A stretch of DNA of 64,000 nt. It comes from a virus. The translations under genes were made by a program, and so were the position numbers. Where the stretch lies: positions 1-64,000 of the IMG/VR virus record IMGVR_UViG_3300022745_000023. One strand, 5' to 3'. Shown here in pieces: positions 1 to 7,900 of this stretch; position 1 is the first letter of the stretch; each line of letters begins with the position of its first letter. Below the pieces are notes generated by a model. The model saw only the letters and a program-made list of their open reading frames with translations, was not told the DNA's origin and did no database searches.

Positions 1-240
1 ACCATTGGGGGGGGCACCATTGGGGGCGGCACCATTGAGGGCGGCACCATTGAGGGCGGCACCATTGAGGGCGGCACCATCTGGGGCGGCACCATCTGGG
101 GCGGCACCATCAGGGGCGGCACCATCTGGGGCGGCACCATTGAGGGCGGCACCATTGAGGGCGGCACCATTGAGGGCGGCACCATCAGGGGCGGCACCAT
201 CTGGGGCGGCACCATCAGGGGCGGCACCATTGAGGGCGGC
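1..240 (+). repeat. Sixteen tandem 15-bp repeats
   Basis: The unit is ACCATTGAGGGCGGC with variants only around one codon: ATT-GAG, ATT-GGG, ATC-TGG or ATC-AGG. Each unit encodes TIxGG, and x reads G,G,E,E,E,W,W,R,W,E,E,E,R,W,R,E. The Ile codon is linked to the variable codon (ATT with G-starting codons, ATC with TGG/AGG), which suggests duplication of two ancestral unit types rather than random point mutation. Confidence 0.95.
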
Positions 241-480
241 ACCATCAAGTCCTCTGCGGACTACGGTGCTTTCGTTCAGGTCGGTTCCGAAGCCGGCATG
301 TTGACATGGTGGCGCGAAGAAGACGGCTCGATTGTTGTCTCGCGCGGCTGTTTTAAGGGGACGCTTGACCAGTTCGAGGCGGCTGTCCAAAAAACTCACG
401 GCGATAGCAGGATCGGGCAGGAATATGCCTTGTTGATCCAGTTTATCCGTATGCGCTCCGCTGTTCTGACGGAGGGCTAA
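1..480 (+). CDS. Pentapeptide-repeat (TIxGG) phage protein, C-terminal part
   Basis: The reading frame is open from the first base, so the N-terminus is missing; 159 residues are visible. Residues 1-80 are sixteen TI(G/E/W/R)GG pentapeptides, probably a beta-helical stack. A globular tail of about 75 residues follows (ADYGAFVQVG, then RGCFKGTLDQFEAAVQ and THGD). This repeat-plus-GCFxGT tail architecture resembles small phage proteins of unknown function, from memory of the family. The frame-2 reading of the same DNA (APLRA/APSGA) starts at base 5 and runs only to 304; I regard it as a shadow because frame 1 continues into a normal globular sequence. A hairpin follows the stop. Confidence 0.7.
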   Translation, partial: TIGGGTIGGGTIEGGTIEGGTIEGGTIWGGTIWGGTIRGGTIWGGTIEGGTIEGGTIEGGTIRGGTIWGGTIRGGTIEGGTIKSSADYGAFVQVGSEAGMLTWWREEDGSIVVSRGCFKGTLDQFEAAVQKTHGDSRIGQEYALLIQFIRMRSAVLTEG

Positions 481-525
481 TTCATTCGGTGGGAAATTAG
501 TCCATGATCCGCTGACCGGGAAAAG

Positions 526-562
526 AAATGCCGCGCTTTCCATATTGGATCGCGCGGCATTT
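526..562 (+). terminator. Hairpin after the repeat protein
   Basis: An 11-bp perfect stem (526-536 with 552-562, core GCCGCGC/GCGCGGC) has a 15-nt loop and is followed by TCATACCTT. The U-run is short, so termination strength is uncertain. It separates the repeat-protein unit from the early operon that begins after the adjacent operator. Confidence 0.6.
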
Positions 563-565
563 TCA

Positions 566-578
566 TACCTTATGGGTA
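566..578. promoter_or_regulatory. Putative repressor operator O1 (TACC-N5-GGTA)
   Basis: TACC-TTATG-GGTA is an inverted repeat with a 5-nt spacer, matching the sites at 16057-16073 and 57588-57604 in half-site, spacing and GGGTAA right half. It lies about 80 nt before the first gene of the rightward early operon. Binding by the CI-like protein encoded at 57106-57543 is inference from the shared location pattern. Confidence 0.55.
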
Positions 579-658
579 AACTTTCCTGTTGCGGTGATGT
601 GTAGATTGTCTTATTGGAGGGGCAAGGGCGATGCCCCTCTCTAGGCAAGGACCGCGAA

Positions 659-886
659 ATGCTCACTGTTCCCGAACTCCCTCATAACTGCAACTCTTGG
701 ATCATCGCCAAGGATGGTGAAGCCGTTCTTGAAACGTGGTCGCGCAAGGTGGTTGAAAACGCTGCCTGCGCGGCAAGGCCCGGCGTTGAAATCTTCACCG
801 CTGACCAGTGGCTTGCCCACGTAAATGCTGCCGAATACGAAGCCACGTTTTCCAGCCGCCGCGAATTTCCCAGCATGGAGTATTAA
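659..886 (+). CDS. Conserved small phage protein
   Basis: 75 residues. ATG 659 is chosen because AAGG lies 8 nt upstream; an in-frame TTG at 614 would add 15 residues of low-complexity leader. The sequence NSWIIAKDGEAVLETWSRK...TADQWLAHVN resembles a widespread short phage protein type (SWIV...ALQYL) of unknown role. First gene downstream of operator O1, with 890 following at a 3-nt gap, so it is probably repressed in lysogeny and expressed early. Confidence 0.7.
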   Translation: MLTVPELPHNCNSWIIAKDGEAVLETWSRKVVENAACAARPGVEIFTADQWLAHVNAAEYEATFSSRREFPSMEY

Positions 887-889
887 TCC

Positions 890-1090
890 ATGAGCCGCAA
901 AACTCGCCCTGTCTGCACCTGCTCCGCGCATCAACTGGCGCAGGTGGGGTGTGATTGCGAGGCCGACCCGTTCTTCTGGAATGCGGACGGCTCGCCCAAC
1001 GCCAATGATTCAAACCCAATGTTCCAGCGGATGAAGGAACAGTTTCACGGCATGTTTGCCGTCACCGATGCCCTTTGCAAGCAAGGATAA
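890..1090 (+). CDS. Small cysteine-containing phage protein
   Basis: 66 residues, starting at an ATG preceded by GGAG. It contains CTCSAHQ and CDCEAD (four cysteines and a histidine near the N-terminus), which could bind a metal. No family recognised. It sits in the early operon with short gaps on both sides. Confidence 0.6.
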   Translation: MSRKTRPVCTCSAHQLAQVGCDCEADPFFWNADGSPNANDSNPMFQRMKEQFHGMFAVTDALCKQG

Positions 1091-1095
1091 GAGAT

Positions 1096-1317
1096 ATGGC
1101 CACTTTCAACGCCAAGGAAATCGCCACCATTGAAATTGCGCTGATTGGCTGGATCGTTCGCTGCCGGAATGTGGCGCGGGATATGCGTAAGATGGCCGAA
1201 GAGCATCCTGATATGGCTGAAAAATGCTATGCCAACGTTGCCGCTTCCGACGCTCTTCGCGCAGACGCAGAAGCTGTCATGAATGCCATCGCATTTGAAT
1301 GCGGGGAGAAGGCGTGA
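1096..1317 (+). CDS. Small helical phage protein
   Basis: 73 residues (MATFNAKEIATIEIALIGW...), predicted mostly helical. The start at 1096 has AAGGATAAGAG just upstream; the alternative TTG at 1075 overlaps the previous gene. The stop overlaps the GTG of the next gene (GTGA), indicating translational coupling. Function unknown. Confidence 0.65.
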   Translation: MATFNAKEIATIEIALIGWIVRCRNVARDMRKMAEEHPDMAEKCYANVAASDALRADAEAVMNAIAFECGEKA

Positions 1318-1475
1318 AGGACCGTATAACACCTCTCGCGCTTGCGTGGGAACTGGCACGCCTTCACTTCGCTGGTTGGCGCAGTAGGCCCGGCTATTCC
1401 GTTACCGCGCGCGAAAGTGATGGCTCGATCTACATTGCTATGTGGCTTGATCCGGTTGAAACAAGGAAAGACTGA
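1314..1475 (+). CDS. Small early protein with GTG start
   Basis: 53 residues (VKDRITPLALAWELARLHFA ... ETRKD). The GTG at 1314 overlaps the previous stop in a GTGA junction and its own TGA overlaps the next ATG in a TGATG junction, so it fills exactly the space between two real genes. It has no ATG start. Aromatic-rich; function unknown. Confidence 0.65.
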   Translation: MKDRITPLALAWELARLHFAGWRSRPGYSVTARESDGSIYIAMWLDPVETRKD

Positions 1476-2926
1476 TGACCGAATCAACCGCACTCGCCAC
1501 GCTGGCCAACATTGATGATCTGGTGGCCGGGCGCAACAAGTCGGTGGGCCTCTGGATGAAGGCGTTCGACGACTTTCACGCCACCGCCAAGGAAGCGGCT
1601 GGCTGCTCCATCGGCGGGAATATCTCGTTTCATGTGCCGTCCAGTAGCCGCTATGACAACGGCGATCTGGCGCAAGCGTTTGCCAGTGGCAAGCGTGAAG
1701 ACTTTGTTCGCATCGTCGCGGAGGAAGTGGATCGGCGCTGCTGGCAGGGCCTCATGACGCAGCTTGGCTTTGACCAACTGCTCGACCGGCAGGCGCGCGA
1801 AGAGTTCCGGCAAAGCCTCAATGGGACGCCGCCGTTGTTCTCGGTCGATAACTGCGCGGCCACGTTTGGAGATATTTGGCTAAAGCGCCGCGAAATCTAT
1901 CTGCGCGGCATTGCCAATATTTTCATGGCGATGGACCGGCGCTTTCGCTCGCATGATGCCTTCGCCATCGGCAATCGGCTGATTATCGAGAATGCGCTGA
2001 ACATCGACGGGTGGTGGCACGACTATAACCGGCGCGACTCGCTGCATGATGTTGAGCGCACGTTCCGTGAACTAGATGGCAAGCTGCCCCTCTCGAACGA
2101 TCTGCACGCGAATTATGAGCGCCGACGCCATTGGGTGCCCGACATGCGCGATTGGGGCGTGGTCAAGCGTGTCTCGTGGCTGCTGGTCAACAAGACCCCG
2201 ACGCCGTTCGTCATGGAAACCGACTATTTTCGGGTCCGCGTGTTCGGCAACGGCAATATCCACCTGTGGTTCAAGCGCAAGGATCTGCTCGCGCAGGTGA
2301 ACGCGCTGCTGCTGGAATATTACAAGCCGCTTGAGGGTGATATGGGGGAAGGGCCGGATTATGAATCCGCGCCGCGTCCGCACGCCACCCCGGCAAAGAA
2401 TTTCGGCGCGTTCTTCTCGTCGCAGGAAGTAGCCGACCGCGTGATTGATCTGGCCTGCATCCGTAAGGGCGATCTGGTGCTTGAGCCGTCCGCTGGCTCC
2501 GGGGTTCTGGCCGACGCGGCGCGCGAAAAGGGCGCAACCGTGCATTGCGTTGAGGTGCAGGAGCAATGGGCCGCCGTGTTGGAAAGTAAGGGGCATTCTG
2601 TGCGCCGGGCCGACTTCTTCGATGTGTCTCCAACGCCGGTCTATGACCGGATCGTGATGAATCCGCCCTTTGATCGAGGCCGCGATTGCGACCATGTGAT
2701 GCAGGCATACAAGTTCCTCAAGCCGGGCGGGACGCTGGTTGCTGTCATGTCGGCCCGCGCCGAATATGCGACCGATGGGCGGCATAAGGCGCTCCACGAC
2801 CTGATTAAGCAGGCGCGCGGCAAGTGGGCCTCCCCCAACTGGTACACGCTGCCCGAGCGCTCGTTCGCGCACGCCGGGACCAACGTCAACACGGTCATGC
2901 TGCGAATCGAGAAGCCTCATGCTTGA
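1475..2926 (+). CDS. DUF4942 / SAM-dependent DNA adenine methyltransferase
   Basis: 483 residues. The N-terminal about 290 residues match the DUF4942 type by appearance (region around NALNIDGWWHDYNRR, then YFRVRVFGNGNIHLWFKR). The C-terminal 180 residues are a class I methyltransferase: SAM-binding VLEPSAGSGVLADAA at about 333-347, an acidic CVEVQEQ, and catalytic NPPFDRG near 394. NPPF is typical of N6-adenine methylation. Probable roles are protection from host restriction or epigenetic regulation. ATG overlaps the preceding stop. A second methyltransferase begins at 63424. Confidence 0.85.
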   Translation: MTESTALATLANIDDLVAGRNKSVGLWMKAFDDFHATAKEAAGCSIGGNISFHVPSSSRYDNGDLAQAFASGKREDFVRIVAEEVDRRCWQGLMTQLGFDQLLDRQAREEFRQSLNGTPPLFSVDNCAATFGDIWLKRREIYLRGIANIFMAMDRRFRSHDAFAIGNRLIIENALNIDGWWHDYNRRDSLHDVERTFRELDGKLPLSNDLHANYERRRHWVPDMRDWGVVKRVSWLLVNKTPTPFVMETDYFRVRVFGNGNIHLWFKRKDLLAQVNALLLEYYKPLEGDMGEGPDYESAPRPHATPAKNFGAFFSSQEVADRVIDLACIRKGDLVLEPSAGSGVLADAAREKGATVHCVEVQEQWAAVLESKGHSVRRADFFDVSPTPVYDRIVMNPPFDRGRDCDHVMQAYKFLKPGGTLVAVMSARAEYATDGRHKALHDLIKQARGKWASPNWYTLPERSFAHAGTNVNTVMLRIEKPHA

Positions 2927-3167
2927 ACTTGATCTGAAAATCAGCCTTCACCTTCGCCGCCTTCGCAAGCGCGAGTTACATGATGACGGGCCGTGCTGGC
3001 ATGGGATAGCCAGCATCCGGCAGGCGGCGGGCCTGCCCAAGACCAAGGAAGGGAAGGCCGCTGCACGCGCCGCGCTCGACCGATTGATTGCCGCTGGCCA
3101 TGTTAAGCGCGCCATCGAAGGCAACGGTCATTACATGGTGGTCGGCCCGGATTACATCATGGTTTGA
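2919..3167 (+). CDS. Small winged-helix-like protein
   Basis: 82 residues, overlapping the methyltransferase end by 8 nt. The order GIASIRQAAGLPKTKEGKAAARAALDRLIAAGHVKRAIEGNGHYMV looks like a winged-helix DNA-binding domain (helix, recognition helix, beta wing). It may regulate or assist the methyltransferase; that is inference. Last gene before a terminator. Confidence 0.6.
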   Translation: MLELDLKISLHLRRLRKRELHDDGPCWHGIASIRQAAGLPKTKEGKAAARAALDRLIAAGHVKRAIEGNGHYMVVGPDYIMV

Positions 3168-3268
3168 TCTGGAATTGCCGACGCGAAGGGATTTAAGGGC
3201 TTGCACGAGGGCCGCCGATAGGGCATAGCTGTTTCTGTCGTCAGACAGTCCCTCTCCTTGGGTCGCGG

Positions 3269-3299
3269 AAGCCCTCGGTGTCACAGCCGGGGGCTTTTT
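3269..3299 (+). terminator. Rho-independent terminator
   Basis: Stem AAGCCCTCGG (3269-3278) pairs with CCGGGGGCTT (3287-3296) with one G-U wobble and an 8-nt loop, followed by a T run. It ends the first part of the early operon, just before tRNA-Ser. Confidence 0.85.
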
Positions 3300-3312
3300 C
3301 TCAAGGATGATC

Positions 3313-3402
3313 GGGCGGGTGGCCGAGTGATTTAAGGTAGCGGTCTTGAAAACCGCCGTGGGCTTACGTCCACCGTGGGTTTGAATCCCACCCCGCCCGC
3401 CA
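3313..3402 (+). tRNA. tRNA-Ser(TGA)
   Basis: 90 nt including an encoded CCA. Acceptor GGGCGGG (3313-3319) pairs with CCCGCCC (3392-3398), discriminator G. The anticodon arm GCGGT-CTTGAAA-ACCGC gives anticodon TGA; the long variable arm (GTGGGCTTACGTCCAC) and T arm GTGGG-TTTGAAT-CCCAC are typical of serine tRNA. A second phage tRNA (Cys) is at 50036. Confidence 0.95.
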
Positions 3403-3451
3403 ATTCTCATTTTGAAAAAAATGCGCCGCCTGCGAAATTGCGCTTGCAATG

Positions 3452-3468
3452 TAGGAACGATGTTCCTA
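3452..3468. promoter_or_regulatory. Perfect palindrome upstream of an early gene
   Basis: TAGGAAC-GAT-GTTCCTA is a 7-bp perfect inverted repeat 49 nt before the ATG at 3517, in the 114-nt gap between tRNA-Ser and that gene. It could be an operator for a second regulator, or a tRNA-processing or promoter-proximal hairpin; nothing in the sequence decides this. I saw no second copy. Confidence 0.4.
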
Positions 3469-3516
3469 AAAGGGCGCTACAAGGTGCGATGCACCGCCTC
3501 ACGAAGGAAGATCGAA

Positions 3517-3870
3517 ATGACCACTTACACCATCCTCGATACTGACGGCTCCGTCCTCGAACGCGGCGTTACTCTCGCGGAAGCCGCCGATGCCATCATG
3601 ACCAGCGATAGCTGCGAATGGGTCATTCGCATGGGGGAACCCGGCTACTACACCGCGTGGGGCCGGCAGCAAGTGGCCAATCGCTCGTGGGAACCCACCA
3701 TCTTCACGGCTTATAACGCCGACAGTGAGGATGCCGCTTGCGACGCCATCTACACGCAGATCGTCAATCACCTGCGTATGCCCTGTCACTGCGAGGCCAT
3801 GACCGATGCGGATTATGACGAGATGATGGCGCAGGTGGCTATCGACAACGGCGAAGGCGATGAGGATTGA
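3517..3870 (+). CDS. Hypothetical acidic phage protein
   Basis: 117 residues from ATG 3517, which has GAAGGAAG upstream; the in-frame upstream extension to 3412 would cover the palindrome and lacks a ribosome site. Begins MTTYTILDTDGSVLERGVTL and ends with an acidic tail (DNGEGDED). Its start reads like proteins that describe a field plus modifier (TILDTDGS...LAEAADAIM), common in phage early regions, function unknown. Confidence 0.65.
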   Translation: MTTYTILDTDGSVLERGVTLAEAADAIMTSDSCEWVIRMGEPGYYTAWGRQQVANRSWEPTIFTAYNADSEDAACDAIYTQIVNHLRMPCHCEAMTDADYDEMMAQVAIDNGEGDED

Positions 3871-3873
3871 GCC

Positions 3874-4206
3874 ATGACCAACATCACCCACACGCCAGCG
3901 CCTTGGAATGCTTTTGGCGTCGTCAAGTGCTGCTCCATGTGTGATGGCGAGGGTGTCATTGCCTCGCACCGCCGCCCCACCATCGACGATCCGTTTCCCC
4001 AAGATGACTGCGAATGCGGCTTGGGGAAGCATGAAGCCGAATGCGAGGTGTGCGGCTTCAATCAGGTCACTGCCGGCGCTGATTGCCTTGTCTGCGACAT
4101 GGTGGCGAACCTGCATGACCACGAGGTTCGCGCCCTGAATGTAGATGCCTTCACCAAGGCCTTGACGGTCGCCGTGGCCGCCGCCCGCGCTCAAATAGCC
4201 AAATGA
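3874..4206 (+). CDS. Zinc-ribbon-like small protein
   Basis: 110 residues. Cysteine pairs CCSMC, CECG, CEVCG and CLVC within residues about 20-75 suggest one or two zinc ribbons; the N-terminus MTNITHTPAPW shares the HTPxPW motif with the next gene. The C-terminus is an Ala-rich helix. Begins 4 nt after the previous stop. Function unknown. Confidence 0.6.
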   Translation: MTNITHTPAPWNAFGVVKCCSMCDGEGVIASHRRPTIDDPFPQDDCECGLGKHEAECEVCGFNQVTAGADCLVCDMVANLHDHEVRALNVDAFTKALTVAVAAARAQIAK

Positions 4207-4260
4207 TCCGACAGCGCCCGCGCTTTCGCGGCGCGGTCCACACAACAAGGGAAAGAGTCA

Positions 4261-4569
4261 ATGGAAAACATGAAGCACACGCCGGGGCCTTGGCGGCTCA
4301 ACGCCGGCAATGAAACAGAAATTATGTCCGCGCGTCGTAACGTGGCCCGCGCTCATTGCGGGGCGATGACCGGTATCCGGGTCGACGAGGCCGAGGCCAA
4401 CGCCCGCCTAATCGCCGCCGCGCCCGACTTGCTGGCGGCTTGTGAGGCGCTTTTGCAAAGCGTCGCCTATGCCATCGCCGCGCAGGATGCGCCAGCGCAA
4501 TCCACCATGCGCGCTAATCTGGCCAATGCGCTCGCCGCCATCGCCAAAGCCAAGGGGGCGGTGCTGTGA
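4261..4569 (+). CDS. Conserved phage protein (HTPGPW...AAPDLLAA family)
   Basis: 102 residues. MKHTPGPWRLN at the N-terminus and EANARLIAAAPDLLAACEALL in the middle are the signature of a very common small phage early protein of unknown function. GGGAAAGAG lies before the ATG. The stop overlaps the GTG of the next gene. Confidence 0.8.
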   Translation: MENMKHTPGPWRLNAGNETEIMSARRNVARAHCGAMTGIRVDEAEANARLIAAAPDLLAACEALLQSVAYAIAAQDAPAQSTMRANLANALAAIAKAKGAVL

Positions 4570-4700
4570 CCGGCCCCCGCCGTATGACGCGCGACGAATG
4601 GTTCGGCCTCGCCTGCGTTGTCCTCATGGCCATCACGCCGCCCCTCGTGGGCTGGGCGTTCGGCCACCCGCAACCCAAGCACATGGAGGCTGCACGATGA
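4566..4700 (+). CDS. Small single-pass membrane protein
   Basis: 44 residues with a GTG start in a GTGA overlap and a stop inside the ATGA start of the next gene. Residues about 12-32 (FGLACVVLMAITPPLVGWAF) form one membrane helix with a charged N-terminus (RRMTRDEW). It has no suitable ATG, so simple callers would miss it. Role unknown. Confidence 0.6.
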   Translation: MTGPRRMTRDEWFGLACVVLMAITPPLVGWAFGHPQPKHMEAAR

Positions 4701-4906
4701 CGCCTGCCACTATCGCCGCAATTCGCAAGAAGGCCGGGTTTTCGCAGTCCAAACTCGCCGCAATGCTGGGCCTGTCTGATAGCCGCACCGTTCGGCATTG
4801 GGAGAACGGGACGCGGGAGATTAGCGGCCCCGCCTCGATCCTCATGGAAATGCTGGATCGCGGGGAAATCCCGGCGCGCTATCTGATCGGTGGAGGTGAA
4901 GTTTAA
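4697..4906 (+). CDS. XRE-family helix-turn-helix regulator
   Basis: 69 residues from ATG 4697 in an ATGA overlap. IRKKAGFSQSKLAAMLGLSDSRTVRHWENGTR is a clear XRE/Cro HTH, like the DNA-binding domains of small phage regulators. It is the last gene of this early group, and the GTCGTGAC element and helicase gene follow directly, so it might act on the early-late switch (inference). Confidence 0.75.
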   Translation: MTPATIAAIRKKAGFSQSKLAAMLGLSDSRTVRHWENGTREISGPASILMEMLDRGEIPARYLIGGGEV

Positions 4907-4920
4907 CTTCCCCCGGCTTG

Positions 4921-4928
4921 GTCGTGAC
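4921..4928 (+). promoter_or_regulatory. GTCGTGAC element 1
   Basis: Exact octamer; the ATG of the giant helicase gene lies 14 nt after it with no clear Shine-Dalgarno sequence. It shares ACTGCA and a GGGCATGG context with element 6. Same octamer as seven others ahead of virion-gene groups. Confidence 0.55.
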
Positions 4929-4942
4929 TGCACCTTACGGGC

Positions 4943-7900
4943 ATGGATCAGTGCCCGGTAACAATGGAGCCAGTCGGCTCCAATTCTGTCTCTGCCGCGC
5001 TCGCAAGTTCGGGCTGTGAGTGGCGATATGTTCCCTTCGACCGCGAAGGCTGGGAAGGCCAGTTCCCAAACGCCTCGGTATCAACGCCTCTGGGGGAAGT
5101 GGAGATTGCCCCGGAGCGCATTGAAATGCCGGACGTTGGCCTGTCCCTGATCGGCCTGATCCGCCCTGTTCTCGAAAACCCCACCTATGCGGTAAAGCGT
5201 GACAATTCACTCGCGTTTCACCGCCCGGTGATCGGAACCGAGGGGGAAGTAAGGGGCTACGCCACCGTCAACATTCACCCCGATAGGGTGCGTGTCTATG
5301 TGGCGGAACAGCCCGAGGACTTCGACCTGCTCTCGCCCGACGCCACCGGCTCTATGGTGGCCGATGAAGATGGTGATGGCCGGGCCACCTTCAAGTCGTT
5401 CATCTACCGGCATGGGGGTAACGGGGATAACGCTCTGGGGGGTAACTCGGGCGGGGGTAACGAACCTATTGTTGCCGTTACCTCCTTCGACGTCGCCGTA
5501 ACCCTGCTGGGAATTGGCGGCGATCTGCTCAAAGCGGATCACGGCCCCATCCCCGCCGACGCGCGCTGGATCACGGTCCACCCCAACGGGGAGGGAAGCA
5601 AGGGACAGCCCATCCTCGTCGTGCCCGCTGGCGACAAATCCGGCACCTTCCGCGTGATCGGCGGCGCGGGCGGCAAACTCAACATGATGAAGCTGCGCGG
5701 AGTGAAGTCCGAGGCGGATTACAAGGCCGAGTTCGGCGCGCGCGCAAAGGCAAGGCGCGTCTCCAAGAAGGAGCAAGCCCGAAAGGACAAGGAGCTTGGA
5801 ATCGACAAAGCCAAGGCCGAAGCCCGCGATGCCATCCGCAAGCAGCGTACCGAAGCGCAGAAAGCATTCATCAAAACCGTGGCCGAGGCTATGGGGTGGG
5901 GTGATGATGATCTGAAAATGCAGACGAACGGCCTTTCGGAAACGGCGGTAAAAAAGGCGGAAGCGGCGCATCACGCTGATTTGTTGGCAAAAGCCAAGGC
6001 GGCGATTGAGACGCAGCGCAAGATCCTTGTGACTGATTTAGACAAGCGGCTCGCGGCTGGGCTGGGAACGGTCCCGCTCGATGCGCCTATGTCTGAACTG
6101 TCGGTGCAGGATTTGGACCCTGTTCGCATTCCTGATTCGTCGGGGGTTTCGCCTGATTTCAAGGCGCGGGCGGAGGCGAACGGCCTGACGCCTGAAAAGC
6201 TGGATTCTGAACAGGCCAAGGTGCAGGCGCAGGAGGCGGGGGAAGCCCCGGACCCGGCGAAGGCATTGGAGCGCGGGAAGGTGGCCGAGGCGATCCGCAA
6301 GGAGGTAGCCAAGGCGCTGCCAAAGCCTGACCTGCAAGTCTCGATTGCGGATGCCAAGAAGGCGGTGGCGCTTATCAAGGCGCGCAAGCAGCTTCTTGCG
6401 CTGGAAAAGGCGGCGCGGGAGGCGAATGCGGAGGTGGATGCCTCGACTGTCGAGCCGAAGGCCTATGTTCTGAAAGTCTCGGAAACTGGCGATGATGAAG
6501 TGGCGGCGCAGGTGGTTGATGATCTGCGGACGGCGCGCGCGGCGGCGTTTCTGGCTGGCGTGGAAGGGGCTGGCGGTGAAAACGAGGTCCAGCCGCATAT
6601 CAGCGCCGGGGCTTACAACGCGATCAACGCGCTCTCGCAAATCACTGGTGGCGCTTCGCTGATTGATCGGTCTGTCGTTGATGTGCTTGGGGTGGCCGGC
6701 GCCGCGCAAGTGGTGGCAAACCGGCTGCACGCGGAATACGGGGGCGACGCGCAGAAGGTAGCGGCTGGGCTTGCTGAATATCATGTGGCCAGCGCGCCGG
6801 AGGATCAGAAGGCGGCGCTCGATCAGGCCAAGGAATTGCAGGATGAGGCGGCGAAGATCGAAGTGGACGAGGCCAACTCGACCGCTGACTTGGCTGTCGC
6901 ATCGGCCCTGAACCGCAAGCGGCTCGAATATCTGGCCGACGCGCGCAAGGTGCTGGGGCAAACCCTCGGCCATATGGAGGCGAATGCCTCGCTTATCGCG
7001 GCGCTGGAAGCTGGCCCGCGCGATGGCCTTGAGGTGTCTCTCGGGCGAACGCCTCTTGAGTCGGCCATCAAGCAGCTTTGGGCCATCGGCTTGACCGATG
7101 ATGATTACTCGATTGAGCGCATCGACGGGAATGTTTTCGCCAAGGTCAATGCGGATGGCATGGCCAAGCTGGCCGCCCCGGTGGACAAGGAAAACCTTGA
7201 GCGGGTGAACCGCAACCTCGGCATCATGCAAGGCGATCAGGACGAAGATGATTGGCTTCCCGCTGGATTCGCCCGTAGGCCCGATCTGGGGCTTGATCTG
7301 AAACCGGGTGTGGCTCCGGGCCTGTCCGTGCCGTTTGACGCCTCTGCGCCCGATCTGGCGGCTTCTCTGCGCGCCTATATCGGCTCTCGCACCGCCGATG
7401 GCGACCGGGCGGCTGATGTGCTGTCCGATGTGCAGTCTGCATCCTTTTTCCAAAAGGTCGGGCCGGGGCGCGCCAAGGAATACATGGCCGCGCTGAATGC
7501 GGTGATCCCGACCAAGAACGGCAAGAGCCTCACGCGCGTTGAAGAACTGGCCCCGGTGTTCGACGGGTATGCCGATGAGTTTGTGCAATCCAAGTGGGGC
7601 GGCACGCGCTCGACGCTGAACAAGCAATCCTTCGAGCCGGATGCCATCGCACAAGAGGCGCTGCACCGCGCTCTGTCCGATGAACCGGCTGGGACGCTGG
7701 CTTATAAGCCGATTGGGGAACTGTCGCCCAAGGACCGGCACGCGCTGCGCGATTGGTTCTATCGAAACATTGCCAAGGAATCGCCTGAACAGGCCGAATT
7801 GCGCGCGCACGCCGAAAAGCTGGCCGAGCAGGAGCCGGAAAAGTTCACGACCGATATGTTCGGGGACACCACAGCCAACCCGGCGTGGAACGATTGGAAA

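Noticed and set aside
1-240. CRISPR array
   Set aside because: Repeats are directly tandem with no spacers and are coding.
5-304. 99-residue APLRA/APSGA repeat ORF
   Set aside because: Out-of-frame reading of the 15-bp repeats; frame 1 continues into a normal globular C-terminus and has a better stop context.
5416-5485. Further GGGTAAC copies resembling operator half-sites in the helicase gene
   Set aside because: No TACC at 5-nt spacing; they encode a Gly/Asn-rich stretch.
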